Part shown: one piece after another, positions 11,063 through 22,122 of the stretch | Position numbering within the stretch: the stretch's first letter is position 1 | Layout: every line of letters starts with the position of its first letter | Origin: Auanema rhodensis | Lineage: Eukaryota > Nematoda > Chromadorea > Rhabditida > Rhabditidae | Length of the DNA stretch: 64,000 bases | Assembly: GCA_964057225.1 (NCBI GenBank) | Contig: OZ059898.1 | Location: 12,115,767-12,179,766 of the forward strand | Direction: 5' to 3' | Program-made: the position numbers and the translations under genes | The notes under the pieces: generated by a model | What the model was told of the DNA's origin: nothing | What the model saw: the letters and a program-made list of their open reading frames with translations, nothing else | Database searches by the model: none

Positions 11063-13036
11063 TAATATAATGAATAAAAAATTTAATATAATATAAAGAA
11101 AAATGTATATATTCCTATTTAAGTATAGGATTTGTTGTATTTATATGAACAATGTTGTGTAATAAGTTATAATTAGTTGCAAATGTTACATTAAATTATA
11201 TGTAACCAATTTTTAAAATTGTATAATTCAATAATGAAGTATTGTTTTCTGATAAATATGAATTATTAACACATGATATATACATATATTTATATTTATA
11301 TAAAGAATTATCATAAAGATTTTATATGAAATTAAAATAGTACCTTATGATTAAAATTTTAAGATATTTCAATAAATTGTAATGTTTTCGAAAAAAAAAT
11401 TCTGAAGGAAAAAACATATAACAAAAAATAAAAAGAGACCCAAAAAATTATAAAAATTTATAAATATAACTTTAAAAATTAAAAAGCAAACAGGTTTAAT
11501 GAATAACAGGCGTAATATATACAAAATATTTTTGTATTGTAATAACATTTGAAAATTATTAATTTTCTATAATTTTCATAAGAAAAATCGCTTGGATAAA
11601 GGGAATCTAGAAAACTGATAATAAGTTTGAGCATTCTATAGAACTTTTCGCATGTAAATAACACACAAAATAATTTTAGAACGATATATTTAATTTAGAT
11701 TTTATGTTTTATAATTTTTTTTTATCGAACAACAAAATAGTTATAAAATATAATATATAGATTTATATATATAGATAGATAGATAGAAATAAAAATAGTT
11801 AAATAGATGAAGGAAGTTTTTTCAAATTAACCGAAATGAGTAGAGAAATTGAATAGAAAGATCTTTTTAATGTTCAATTATTGAAAAAAGAATACCAAAA
11901 ACCATGAATCTGCATGTGCATTGCATAACTATGTCGTTATAAAAGTATAATTATACTCATTTTCAAACTTGCATATATTAATTTCTTCGTAATTTTCTAA
12001 AAATATGAAAAGATTTCTATAAAAAACCATATGTATATATACATTAGTATCTTTATTAAGTATTTATATAAAATAATCACTTTTATAATATATATTAAGA
12101 TAAAAATAAATTGTAGTATGTTATAAAGTTTATAAAAAAAATATTCATGAGAATCAATTGAAAAGTTGTAAAAAAGTTGAATTTGTGAGAATAAAATTGA
12201 ACCAATACTCTTCTTAAACTGAAGATTGTTGGTTTGAGAACCAAATATCAAGATCAAATAAGGTAGACCAAAACATCCTGCTTGCATCTATACCTTTACT
12301 TAGAAGAAGGGATAACTCCAAATTAGTATGTGATGAAGACTAAAATTATAATTACCTCCAACTTTGTATATCATTCGTATCAGCAGCAACAGTAGTAGCA
12401 GTAGTATTCTTTGGTTTTTTCTTTATTATATTCTGTGAAACATTGAAATTGTTTTAAAGGATGGAACACTATCAATAAGGATATAGAGCCTTGATTAAAT
12501 AGATTTAGTAATAATATATAAACAATGAAAAGATAAAAAAACAAGTTTAATTCAAATATAAATAAAGAAATTATTAATTATTTAATAATTAATTACTGAT
12601 TAACTATGTATAATATATGAGTAGCATTTGAGAACAAGCTTCTTATTTCCCTTCCACATCAACCAGTTATCCAGTTAATCAACTACGCTGCAGTACAGCC
12701 TTGTGCCATCAACGTCTAAAGCGGAAGTTATATTATAATTGGATGATGCAAACTTTTAAAAAATGTTCTTTGTATTTAAGAAAAATTAAGTCTGAATTCA
12801 ATTCATAGAATTGCAAATTATAAAAAATTTAAGTTAAATAAACATATAGATGAATATATAATTAATTTGTAGATAGATGACATTTAGATTTACAATAAAT
12901 TTTGGAAATAATCAAGTATTCTCTATAACGCATATTGTTTGAATATATTAAATTATCCATAAATTATTATTTAAGTATAATAAAGATGTTCTTTAAAAAT
13001 TTTTTTTATAAGAAATGTTAAAAGATAATTTATTTT
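11063..13036. other. gene-free AT-rich stretch
   Basis: No supported gene. Frames such as 11997-12287 on the minus strand are made of low-complexity I/Y/F/K codons typical of random AT-rich DNA. A short GATA run lies near 11770-11790. Confidence 0.5.
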
Positions 13037-13458
13037 TTTAAAACTGAAATGAATATATTAAGTTAATTATATTATTATATTATTATGTTATTTTTAGAAA
13101 AAAAAAGTTCTAGAAAAACATATAACTTAGCTCTCTGTTAATAAATTATCAATCATGGTATTACTGTAGTATGCAGGCTGCTATTGGTGGATTTTTGATT
13201 GGCCAATAGTAGGCGATTAACCAGCATACTACTTCAAATATAGTTAATGCGCTTCTTCATACACAACCTTCACAACATAGATTTCGTTGGTAAATAGTTT
13301 TTGTTTCTTTTAATAATTTCTGAGAATTTTAATGATTCAGGATTCAGATGGTTGACAATATTTCGAAAAAATATGCAAAGTGGCTAGATTTTCCACGTAG
13401 GAAACAATGAAAATCATTTTTATTCGAAGTTTGAAAAGACGTGTAAGCGGTTGTATCC
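13037..13458 (+). repeat. ~420-bp duplicated flank, copy 1
   Basis: About 98% identical to 15416-15838, same orientation. It contains an inverted-repeat block: GTAGTATGC...CTATTGG facing CCAATAG...GCATACTAC (about 13167-13231), with GATTGGCCAAT at the centre. Its last ~20 bp (GACGTGTAAGCGGTTGTATCC) also form the outer edge of the adjoining palindrome. Confidence 0.85.
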
Positions 13459-13558
13459 AGTTAACTATACTAACTATATTCTTAATTATTCTTATTATAG
13501 GTGAAGAAATCTTTATTCAAATAGATGTTACAACATGAATATCATTGTTTCTTCTTTC

Positions 13559-13909
13559 TTACCAACCATTGGCATCCCAGCACTTCATGGTGTTGTTGAA
13601 TTCTTGGACAGTCATACAACACCTGGAATGAGATCAAGTTGGAACTTTAAGTAAGAACTTGAAGCTTTACATGTAGTAGTTGTTGTTACAGTTGTGCATC
13701 TGAATATCAAGACATCTCTTATAACACTTGTCAGCACACCAGGTTTCTCTCCAGCTGAAAAGCTCAAAGTAAGGTTAGAAACTCAGAAGATACAACGTTT
13801 GAGGGATAGAAGCTTCACAGTTAGATCCAGCAAGAGTTCCGTGACAATAGTCAACGCAGGAAGCATAAGCAGCAGCAATGCAGACAGCAAGAACGATGAG
13901 GAGTTTCAT
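13559..13909 (-). CDS. cysteine-rich secreted peptide, left arm of palindrome 1
   Basis: Three exons (13909-13797, 13754-13671, 13622-13559) with short GT-AG introns of 42 and 48 bp encode 86 residues. Residues 1-16 form a clear signal peptide (MKLLIVLAV..., ending AYA). The mature part has ten cysteines spaced C-x3-C-x8-C-x12-C-x3-C-x3-C-x7-C-x6-CC-x11-C, enough for five disulfides. A TTTCAG lies directly before the ATG, as at a trans-splice site, and TATATAAG lies about 100 bp upstream. This copy differs from the other three by Asn for His at residue 76. I do not recognise the family; defensin-like, toxin-like or structural roles are all open. Confidence 0.8.
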
Positions 13910-14008
13910 TCTGAAAGTTTTAATTTCAAGTTGGAAAGTTGAAAAGCTTGAAGCTGGAGAATCGTTGAATGAACTAGATGTGATGATTTAAACTGCACAG
14001 TCAGAGGT

Positions 14009-14017
14009 CTTATATAC
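14009..14017 (-). promoter_or_regulatory. TATA-like element of the left-arm peptide gene
   Basis: GTATATAAG on the minus strand, about 100 bp upstream of the ATG at 13909. It is conserved in palindrome 2 (19145-19153). It lies in the unique centre of the palindrome, so only the left-arm gene has it. Confidence 0.5.
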
Positions 14018-14226
14018 TTGGATAAGCATCGGTGGGAGCTTAATCTCATGCTGTTTCCAACAACAACTTTTAGTTTTTCGGATTTGGGGTCCCATTGAGA
14101 AATTAAATTTTGAATTTCTTTATAAGGTGAATCTTCCTTTAACACTACATCCAGTTCATCCAACGATTCTCCAGCTTCAAGCTTTTCAACTTTTCAACTT
14201 TCCAACTTCAAATTGAAACTTTCAGA

Positions 14227-14577
14227 ATGAAACTCCTCATTGTTCTTGCTGTCTGCATTGCTGCTGCTTATGCTTCCTGCGTTGACTATTGTCACGGAAC
14301 TCTTGCTGGATCTAACTGTGAAGCTTCCATCCCTCAAACGTTGTATCTTCTGAGTTTCTAACCTTACTTTGAGCTTTTCAGCTGGAGAGAAACCTGGTGT
14401 GCTGACAAGTGTTATAAGAGATGTCTTGATATTCAGATGCACAACTGTAACAACAACTACTACATGTAAGGCTTCAAGTTTTGACTTCAAGTACCAACTT
14501 GATCTCATTCCAGGTGTTGTATGACTGTCCAAGAATTCAACCACACCATGAAGTGCTGGGATGCCAATGGTTGGTAA
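14227..14577 (+). CDS. cysteine-rich secreted peptide, right arm of palindrome 1
   Basis: Exons 14227-14339, 14382-14465 and 14514-14577 encode 86 residues with the same signal peptide and the same ten-cysteine pattern. The only coding differences seen from the other copies are silent, apart from residue 76. TTTCAG lies just before the ATG, and the polyadenylation signal AATAAA is at 14619, about 40 bp after the stop. It is transcribed away from its left-arm partner. In the centre its own upstream side has CTTTATAAGG rather than TATATAAG, so the two copies may be regulated differently. Function unknown. Confidence 0.8.
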
Positions 14578-14882
14578 GAAAGAAGAAACAATGATATTCA
14601 TGTTGTAACATCAATTTGAATAAAGATTTCTTTACCTATAATAAGAATAATTAAGAATATAGTTAGTATAGTTAACTGGATACAACTGCTTACACATCGT
14701 CAAAAATAATAATGGTATATATTCCTTTTCACCCTTCACTGATAGTAAATCGCAAAATCAATTACATGGCAAATATCTGAGAATGTAACTTGTTGAATCT
14801 TTATTGGCTAAAAATTCAAAAACTTATAATGTAAATTCACATTGAAAAGTATATCATCGATCAACATTTCAAGTTGGGGTCC

Positions 14883-15200
14883 TTATTTCTGGCCATGGAC
14901 TGGTGCTTTCTTATCAACTTTGCGAAAATCCGGACGGGTTACAACATCCAGATTCACGGGTCCATCGCCTTTTGGAACATCCTGAGCTGGACCACGTGGT
15001 GTTTGCATTGGAAGTCCAGTAGCATTCTGCCAATTGCCTTCATAGTCTTTAGAAATGTAGAATTGATCTCCAACCTTGCCGTCCTTGATATTTCGGGCAG
15101 GTGGTTTGTCAGCCATTTTTCTAATTTTAAATGTAATGAAACAATTAAAACATAAACCGATGAACAAAAAACCAAAGAAAGACACAAGTATGAAAACCAT
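14883..15200 (-). CDS. small single-exon membrane-protein ORF (105 aa)
   Basis: Residues 1-27 are strongly hydrophobic (MVFILVSFFGFLFIGLCFN...), followed by a basic KIRK and a ~77-residue hydrophilic, Pro/Gly/Asp-rich part that starts MADKPPARNIKDGKVGD. The hydrophilic residue use is unlike random AT-rich frames nearby. An internal Met at residue 29 (ADKPPAR) could be an alternative start without the helix. It lies between palindrome 1 and the second copy of the duplicated flank. I do not recognise the family. Confidence 0.6.
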   Translation of the reverse strand: MVFILVSFFGFLFIGLCFNCFITFKIRKMADKPPARNIKDGKVGDQFYISKDYEGNWQNATGLPMQTPRGPAQDVPKGDGPVNLDVVTRPDFRKVDKKAPVHGQK

Positions 15201-15415
15201 TATGTAGTTTTAACTAAAACTTAAGAAGAAGATCAGAAACAATAATTCAACTGATAATAAGCTTATATAGGCACTTCAGAAGTTGTTCCGATGTTTTATA
15301 GGCACTTGTTATCTCTTGTGTACGATCTTTCATCATCAGATCAATTGGTGATTCATATTAGATAGTTCTTACCTTGTATGTAGTTTAAGCTGTGAACCTT
15401 AGTAATTTCAAATTA

Positions 15416-15838
15416 TTTTTAAAACTGAAATGAATATATTAAGTTAATTATATTATTATATTATTATGTTATTTTTAGAAAAAAAAGTTCTAGAAAAACA
15501 TATAACTTAGCTCTCTGTTAATAAATTATCAATTATGGTATTACTGTAGTATGCAGGCTGCTATTGGTGGATTTTTGATTGGCCAATAGTAGGCGATTAA
15601 CCAGCATACTACTTCAAATATAGTTAATGCGCTTCTTCATACACAACCTTCACAACATAGATTTCGTTGGTAAATAGTTTTTGTTTCTTTTAATAATTTC
15701 TGAGAATTTCCATGATTCAGGATTCAGATGGTTGACAATATTTTGAAAAAATATGCAAAGTGGCTAGATTTTCCACGTAGGAAACAATGAAAATCATTTT
15801 TATTCGAAGTTTGAAAAGACGTGTAAGCGGTTGTATCC
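15416..15838 (+). repeat. ~420-bp duplicated flank, copy 2
   Basis: Direct repeat of 13037-13458 with a few substitutions and a one-base indel in an A run. Here it is followed by unrelated sequence, not by a palindrome. Confidence 0.85.
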
Positions 15839-16261
15839 GGTCAAAGCTTTATGATATCTACAGTATGATCATCATCTTCATTTTCAGTTCTTGGACAACC
15901 TTGTAGCCTTCAAACAGATTGCTCATCCTTTAGCTTAAAAATAAGAATTAAGAAAATCCTTATCTCTGTTAACACTCAAAATAATTTTTAAATATCCTTA
16001 TCTCTTAAAGATAAATCCATCAATTAAGTGTTTAATGACTTTCATTTCACAATATTTGTCCGTTTATAATAGAATTTGGTGAAAATTTATTATAAAAGTA
16101 ATAATAATTAATTATATAAACAAATAAAATAATTATAATTTATATATTTCTATTTATTAATTTCAAATTTTAAAAAAATAAAAAAATATTACAATGAATT
16201 AAAGCTTAAATGTTATTTTCTATGTATATTTATATAAAATAATATGAATTTTTATAATTTT
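15839..16261. other. AT-rich intergenic DNA
   Basis: No gene supported. A 22-codon minus-strand frame near 15926-15858 is too short to call. Confidence 0.5.
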
Positions 16262-17516
16262 TTATGAAAAATTAATTGTATTTGTTTGTATTCTACAAAA
16301 TTCTTTTTTTAATATTTCTTTAACCTAAAAAATAAAAAAAATAAAAAAAAATAAAATAAAAGAATATAAACTTCTCGATTTGTTAATAAAAAAATAATTG
16401 CATTTGTACTACTGTGTAATGAAACGAATATGGATGTTAACATAAGCCATGAAGTTGAAACTCCAAGTTTTATTAAAATTGGCCAAATTTGGAATTGTAT
16501 CCAAGTACATGAATAAACTATTGAAATTAATCCAAATTGTATTGTATACCTGAATTATTAGAAAATTTAAAATTATACTATGTTGTTTAGTTGAAACATA
16601 CATATATTCTTTTCGTTTTCGTTGACTTTTAACAGCTTGACTAAGTCCTAATCCAGATGAAGTTTTCTTTACATATATAAATATCTTAATTATTATAATT
16701 ATATATTAAATATATATTTATATTTTATATAATTTACTATTATATAACAAACTATACACGTAATTGAAGCTGTTGAATCAAGTGGTATATCAATATAGAT
16801 ATTTGAATAATTTATTATATTTTTAATTGTATTATATGAATATGCATGTATTATTGGATCAATTACAAGTCTTAAAACTTATTTTAATAATGCTCAAGTT
16901 TTAATTTAAAACTTACGCACAACATGGAAATATAAATTGATCAAGGATAGTAATGGTTAACGCTATAATCACTTGTAAAATAACTATAATACGAACAACT
17001 TTAAAGGTAAAAATATTATAAAAAGGAAAACACACAACGGTTAATCTAAAATTTTATTTTTTCAAAAAGAAAGTTTTATTCAAGTTTATCAAGTTTATAC
17101 CTGTTAATTGCCATAAATAGTTGACAAAACGTCATATTATTCCAAGCAAAAACAAACATAAAAGAAATAAATCGAACAAATGGATCATTTCTTCCTCCAG
17201 GGAATAACCAACTCTAAAAAGTTTTTTATAAGATTCAACAAAAAAAAAATATTTACATCTAATGAATAAGCCGGAATCGTATATCCAATACTAAATATAA
17301 GAAGGGTAGCATCAGCTATAAGATTTGAGAAAGCAATTGTATAAATAGGAGAAGATTTAGTTCTTAAATTTTTCTTTTTTTTTTAGAAAATAATTATATT
17401 TAAACTTACTTAAAACATAATTTAGTAACTGAATATAATACTATTAATGATAATAATAAACCAAAACAATTAATAAATATAAATATTGATAGTAAAACTG
17501 TTTTTAACATCAACAT
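16262..17516 (-). CDS. Srx-family chemoreceptor
   Basis: At least seven exons with short introns. Family features seen: AFSNLIADATLLIFS in helix 2, FCQLFMAINR at the end of helix 3 in place of a DRY motif, FIFPCC before helix 5, and HSSTNAIIFLLTNREV in helix 7 followed by a short tail KEILKKEFC. These fit nematode Srx receptors. Start MLMLKTVLLS; an alternative Met is two codons inside. Intron removal at 16554-16607 restores a frame through helix 6 (YTIQFGLISIVYSCTW). The protein is about 290 residues and looks intact. Presumed sensory receptor. Confidence 0.75.
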
Positions 17517-18018
17517 TAAGCTGAATAAAACTATTTGAAAATACTATATTTCATTAATAACTACAATAATTATAAATAGTACAATTAGTTATTTGAATAT
17601 TTTTCCCAATTTTGTAGAAAAAACGAAATGAAAAATGAAATAAAAGATTTAAGTTTTAGAAGAATTGAATCAAACTTGATGAGCATTAAGTAAAAGATAC
17701 ATTTTAAGAAATATAAAATAAATAAATGATTTTAATATTTTATTTTAAAATAATTATAATTAAATAATTAAATAATTAATTATATTTTAATATTATTTAA
17801 ATTTATATGAAATAAATTATAAGAATAAACATTTATTATATTTTCTATTAAAATTTTAATTTTTAATTATTTTAATTTTATTAAAATTTATGAAAATTTA
17901 CAGTTGTTAATCATATCTATCTATCCACGATTATTTCAAATATTGAATTAGCTGTCTATAGAATTTGAAATGAAAATTTGGTCATTCAAACGACAATTTT
18001 ACGATTTTATCAGCATTG
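17517..18018. other. very AT-rich intergenic DNA
   Basis: Shared 5' region of the divergent Srx gene and the small plus-strand gene. No motif beyond A/T runs was seen. Confidence 0.5.
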
Positions 18019-18493
18019 ATGATGACATTATTGAAATTACCTCGAAAAAGTTTTCAAATTTTCTTTTACGGTAAACGAATTGTTTTTGAATTTTCTTAAA
18101 TATTATTCTACACAGCATGTCTAATTGTATTATTGATATCAATTTTTATAATTTTGGATTTTCTTATACAATCACGAAGAATGAAAAATTCTCAGAAAAT
18201 ATTAGATGATTTTAGTGTAAGTTATATTATAAATTAATAAAATTATATTTATTTAAATTTTATTTTTTTTTTTTTAAAAATTCATTTTAATTTATAAATT
18301 TTTAGAATTATGAAGATTTATTTGATGATGAAAGCTTTGATCTGGAAGATTCTGAATTGGTTTTCTGAATTTTTATATTTTGAATTTATTTTTTTATTTT
18401 TAGAGAGAATTAGGATTAAATTCTAAAGAAATTGATGCAATTCTTAAACTATATCAATCAAAACCAAAACTTGGAATTGGAAAAGAATATTGA
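18019..18493 (+). CDS. small membrane-anchored acidic protein (98 aa)
   Basis: Four exons (18019-18070, 18116-18216, 18306-18359, 18404-18493) join in frame with GT-AG introns. Protein layout: short basic start MMTLLKLPRKSF, one hydrophobic helix (ACLIVLLISIFIILDFLI), a basic stop-transfer QSRRMK, an acidic stretch (NYEDLFDDESFDLEDSEL) and a helical, UBA/EF-like looking end with ELGLNSKEIDAILKLY. A polyadenylation signal AATAAA follows the stop at about 18581. Not recognised; probably a tail of unknown binding function facing the cytoplasm. Confidence 0.65.
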
Positions 18494-18686
18494 AATTTTC
18501 AATTTTTTATTCATTTACCATGTATGAAAGAAATATTCAAAATTTCTAATAAAATACTTTTTGTATGTAATTTGAAAAAATAAAAATTTATTTTGAATTA
18601 ACTATACTAACTATATTCTTAATTATTTTCTTAAAAATCTTTATTCAAATTGATGTTACAACATGAATATCATTGTTTCTTCTTTC

Positions 18687-19037
18687 TTACCAACCATTGG
18701 CATCCCAGCACTTCATGGTGTGGTTGAATTCTTGGACAGTCATACAGCACCTGGAATGAGATCAAGTTGAAACTTGAAGTAAGAACTTGAAGCTTTACAT
18801 GTAGTAGTTGTTGTTACAGTTGTGCATCTGAATATCAAGACATCTCTTATAACACTTGTCAGCACACCAGGTTTCTCTCCAGCTGAAAAGCTCAAAGTAA
18901 GGTTAGAAACTCAGAAGATACAACGTTTGAGGGATGGAAGCTTCACAGTTAGATCCAGCAAGAGTTCCGTGACAATAGTCAACGCAGGAAGCATAAGCAG
19001 CAGCAATGCAGACAGCAAGAACGATGAGGAGTTTCAT
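18687..19037 (-). CDS. cysteine-rich secreted peptide, left arm of palindrome 2
   Basis: Same three-exon gene of 86 residues, with start at 19037 and stop at 18687. The signal peptide and ten-cysteine pattern are retained, and the differences from the other copies are silent (for example the first Cys of the CC pair is TGC instead of TGT). TATATAAG lies about 110 bp upstream. Intact. Confidence 0.8.
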
Positions 19038-19144
19038 TCTGAAAGTTTCAATTTCAAGTTGGAAAGTTGAAAAGTTGGAAAGCCTGAAGCTGGAGAATCG
19101 TTGAATGAACTAGATGTGATGATTTAAACTGCACAGTCAGAGGT

Positions 19145-19153
19145 CTTATATAC
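19145..19153 (-). promoter_or_regulatory. TATA-like element of the left-arm peptide gene, palindrome 2
   Basis: GTATATAAG upstream of the 19037 start, conserved with 14009-14017. Confidence 0.5.
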
Positions 19154-19362
19154 TTGGATAAGCATCGGTGGGAGCTTAATCTCATGCTGTTTCCAACAAC
19201 AACTTTTAGTTTTTCGGATTTGGGGTCCCATTGAGAAATTAAATTTTGAATTTCTTTATAAGGTGAATCTTCCTTTAACACTACATCCAGTTCATCCAAC
19301 GATTCTCCAGCTTCAAGCTTTTCAACTTTTCAACTTTCCAACTTGAAATTAAAACTTTCAGA

Positions 19363-19713
19363 ATGAAACTCCTCATCGTTCTTGCTGTCTGCATTGCTGC
19401 TGCATATGCTTCCTGCGTTGACTACTGTCATGGAACTCTTGCTGGATCTAACTGTGAAGCTTCCATCCCTCAAACGTTGTATCTTCTGAGTTTCTAACCT
19501 TACTTTGAGCTTTTCAGCTGGAGAGAAACCTGGTGTGCTGACAAGTGTTATAAGAGATGTCTTGATATTCAGATGCACAACTGTAACAACAACTACTACA
19601 TGTAAAGCTTCAAGTTTTGACTTCAAGTACCAACTTGATCTCATTCCAGGTGTTGTATGACTGTCCAAGAATTCAACCACACCATGAAGTGCTGGGATGC
19701 CAATGGTTGGTAA
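19363..19713 (+). CDS. cysteine-rich secreted peptide, right arm of palindrome 2
   Basis: Exons 19363-19475, 19518-19601 and 19650-19713; 86 residues, ten cysteines in the mature part. Codon changes relative to the others at residues 14, 21 and 23 are all silent. TTTCAG precedes the ATG and AATAAA follows the stop at about 19755. Intact, divergent from its left-arm partner. Confidence 0.8.
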
Positions 19714-19858
19714 GAAAGAAGAAACAATGATATTCATGTTGTAACATCAATTTGAATAAAGATTTCTTTACCTATAATAAGAATAATTAAGAATATAGTT
19801 AGTATAGTTAACTGGATACAACCGCTTACACGTCGTTATCTTTTAAAAATAATATTTT

Positions 19859-20123
19859 ATGGTTATTCGAGTTAGAAATATTCCGTGTCATATTTGTTTA
19901 AACCGAAAATTAAATGAAAACTTTTTCTGGATGAGGTTAGTATTGGAAAAAAAAATTGAAAAGAATATTCATATAAACAGATGTTTATAATTATTTTTAA
20001 TTATTATAGAATTGTCTACAATCAGCTATTGAAAGTGCTAATGCAGATACACTAAATACTATACGAACATCATTTACTTCTTATAATAAAAATCTTTTAT
20101 TCTCAATAATTACCAAATTTTAA
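19859..20123 (+). CDS. possible small gene or gene end next to palindrome 2
   Basis: Two exons (about 19859-19941 with donor A|GTATTG, and 20010-20123) join in frame. They encode about 65 residues with a CHIC motif (MVIRVRNIPCHICLNRK...) and SAIESANADTLNTIRTSF in the second exon. The start is only about 20 bp beyond the palindrome edge. This may be the 3' remnant of a gene whose 5' exons were replaced by the palindrome. Not recognised; the first-exon start is uncertain. Confidence 0.35.
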
Positions 20124-22050
20124 TTTTTTTTTCTCAATTTCAACATAAAATGTGATTCATCTTAGTTTTCTTGTTTTTCTCAGACATTTCTCATAATTCA
20201 TCTGTCACGCTTAAGCTGTCGTCGCTTAATCATAGACTCCTGAACGACAAAAGCCTTTCCTTATATGAGGGGCTCTAAGACAGTTGATAATTGGCTGAAA
20301 CGAACACCTGTCCAACGAAGTATCGTTTGCATCTTATTGCTATATCTAAATATACCTATATGTATGTATTTATAACTAGATCAAGATCTATATATAGCAT
20401 TGTTTTTTTTTTTTTTGAAATTAACATCTATAAGTTTTTGAATTGAAAACAAATGTTTCTATTATCTATTTTAGTTCCAAAATTCTATTTTTTTTTATTT
20501 TCATTTCCAAAAAAAGAAAAATTCAAATTTTCTCTACCTCTTTTTCACATATGCATGTATGTATGTAGAATCAAACATCACAAGTCTTGGCCTGATGTTT
20601 TTAAAGATTGTCTCTGAGTGTTTGAAGAAGAAAAGAAATTGCTGATCGCAGATAATCTTTGAATTTTAATTAAAGGACAAAGACTTTTTTTTCTTTGATT
20701 TTTTCTAAGATTAGCTGTACTAGCTGTTATATAGTGAAAGTTCAAATTGGAATGGGGCTTTTGATGCTTAACATATTACCATGCTCAATCAGTACTTTTG
20801 CTTTTATTCTAGCCCTCTTCTGAGTGAAGGCCTTGGCTCGAATTTTGAATTGTCTGTCTAATCATGCGCATTTTCCCTCAGTTTCTCCTCATTTCATACA
20901 CATTTTCTTGCATTCTCTGACGTGTATGCAAATTATTTGTGAACGTGCTCCTGTGACTTGTGAAATGAACGTCCGGATTCGGAAATCTTGAACTACATCA
21001 ACGTTTCACAAGTGTTACAACTCTGTTTATATTTATTTAATATGTTCAATTATATATTTCAATTTTTGTTGGAAATGAATAAGATTGAATGAAGTAGACG
21101 ATGAAGCTAGATGACTGGCATAAGATAGCCGACTCAACGTAATTCTTCATTCTATGCGCAACCAAGAGAAAGACAGAGAGAGAGAGAGTTATCAGATTTC
21201 ATTAACTTATACCACATAGGACATTCTATAAATCACATGGAGAATAGAGACAGCTTACAATTGCCTTATATTGATTTCATTCAAAGTCATTAGGACAAAC
21301 ATATGGGTACACGGTAAACCGAACAACCGCATATTTCTCTTCTTGCTCATATCTACCCTGGCATTCCCTTTTATGTGATTTGTATTCAGATTTCCCGCAC
21401 AAAATGTTAGAACTAAGCTTAATTGGAATAATATAAATGCTATACGTTATTTGTTACGAGAACGTATGAAGAATGGTTCATACAACATACATTGTCCTTT
21501 TTCTCTTTATTTTTACTGAAAATCAGAATATAGTAGACGATTGTTTTTACGTCTAAGATGATAACTCAATTCCACATTTTCATTCATAATATTTGTTAAA
21601 GCATAATTAGCTCTAAGATTGTCCTTTTTTCACGTGAAAACTTAAAAATATGAAAGTTTTAAACAGATGTGAAGACGAGAAAGCTCTTAAAGGTCACTAA
21701 ATTATATATTAGCTTTAGTTGTAAGTCTGTTCATTGAAATAGATTGAAAATGTTTTGAGAAAAGGTGAACACATAGTACACAAAGATGAACAGCTTAATG
21801 AATAGGTGAATCTTTAATATTTTCTCTATAGAATAGAATATTATATAGGTATGATCATATAGTATTGCTAATTAAGAGTGTACTAGACCAACACAAAAAG
21901 GCAGATGGTAACCCTTCAACACTAGCCTGATGCCGTCTGCCTGTGCTCTTCCCTCATCTCCTCAGTATTGCCCTGTTATTTCGTCTCTCTTCTTCATTTA
22001 TGGCATTGTCATAGAATAAGCGTGCAAGAGAGCAAAAAAGAGAAAGCTAG

Positions 22051-22059
22051 AAAGAGAGA

Positions 22060-22109
<50 letters not shown>

Positions 22110-22122
22110 GAGAGAGGTAGAG
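22051..22122. repeat. (GA)n microsatellite
   Basis: Long, slightly interrupted GA run. It creates spurious Leu-Ser repeat frames on the minus strand. Confidence 0.95.

Larger units (their letters stand above)
13437..14702. repeat. palindrome 1 (arms ~545 bp, centre ~165 bp)
   Basis: The left arm (about 13437-13981) is the near-exact reverse complement of the right arm (about 14148-14702). The arms carry one divergent peptide gene each. The centre is unique and contains the start regions of both genes. The same palindrome recurs at 18597-19839. Confidence 0.9.
18597..19839. repeat. palindrome 2, second copy of the inverted peptide-gene pair
   Basis: Same arrangement as palindrome 1, with nearly identical arms and centre. 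The left edge is truncated: it begins AATTAACTATACTAACTATATTC and lacks the ~20-bp GACGTGTAAGCGGTTGTATCC end, which is present at the right edge (about 19816-19838). Confidence 0.9.

Noticed and set aside
13906-14163. 85-residue minus-strand frame across the palindrome centre (and 19054-19299)
   Set aside because: It covers the promoter/centre region and overlaps the start of the left-arm gene; no splice or start context favours it.
13694-14601. Frames of 82-135 residues such as those containing MHLNIKTSLITLVSTPGFSPAEK
   Set aside because: Antisense shadows of the cysteine-rich peptide genes; they run across its introns and exons on the wrong strand.
18822-19737. The same antisense frames in palindrome 2
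   Set aside because: Shadows as in palindrome 1.
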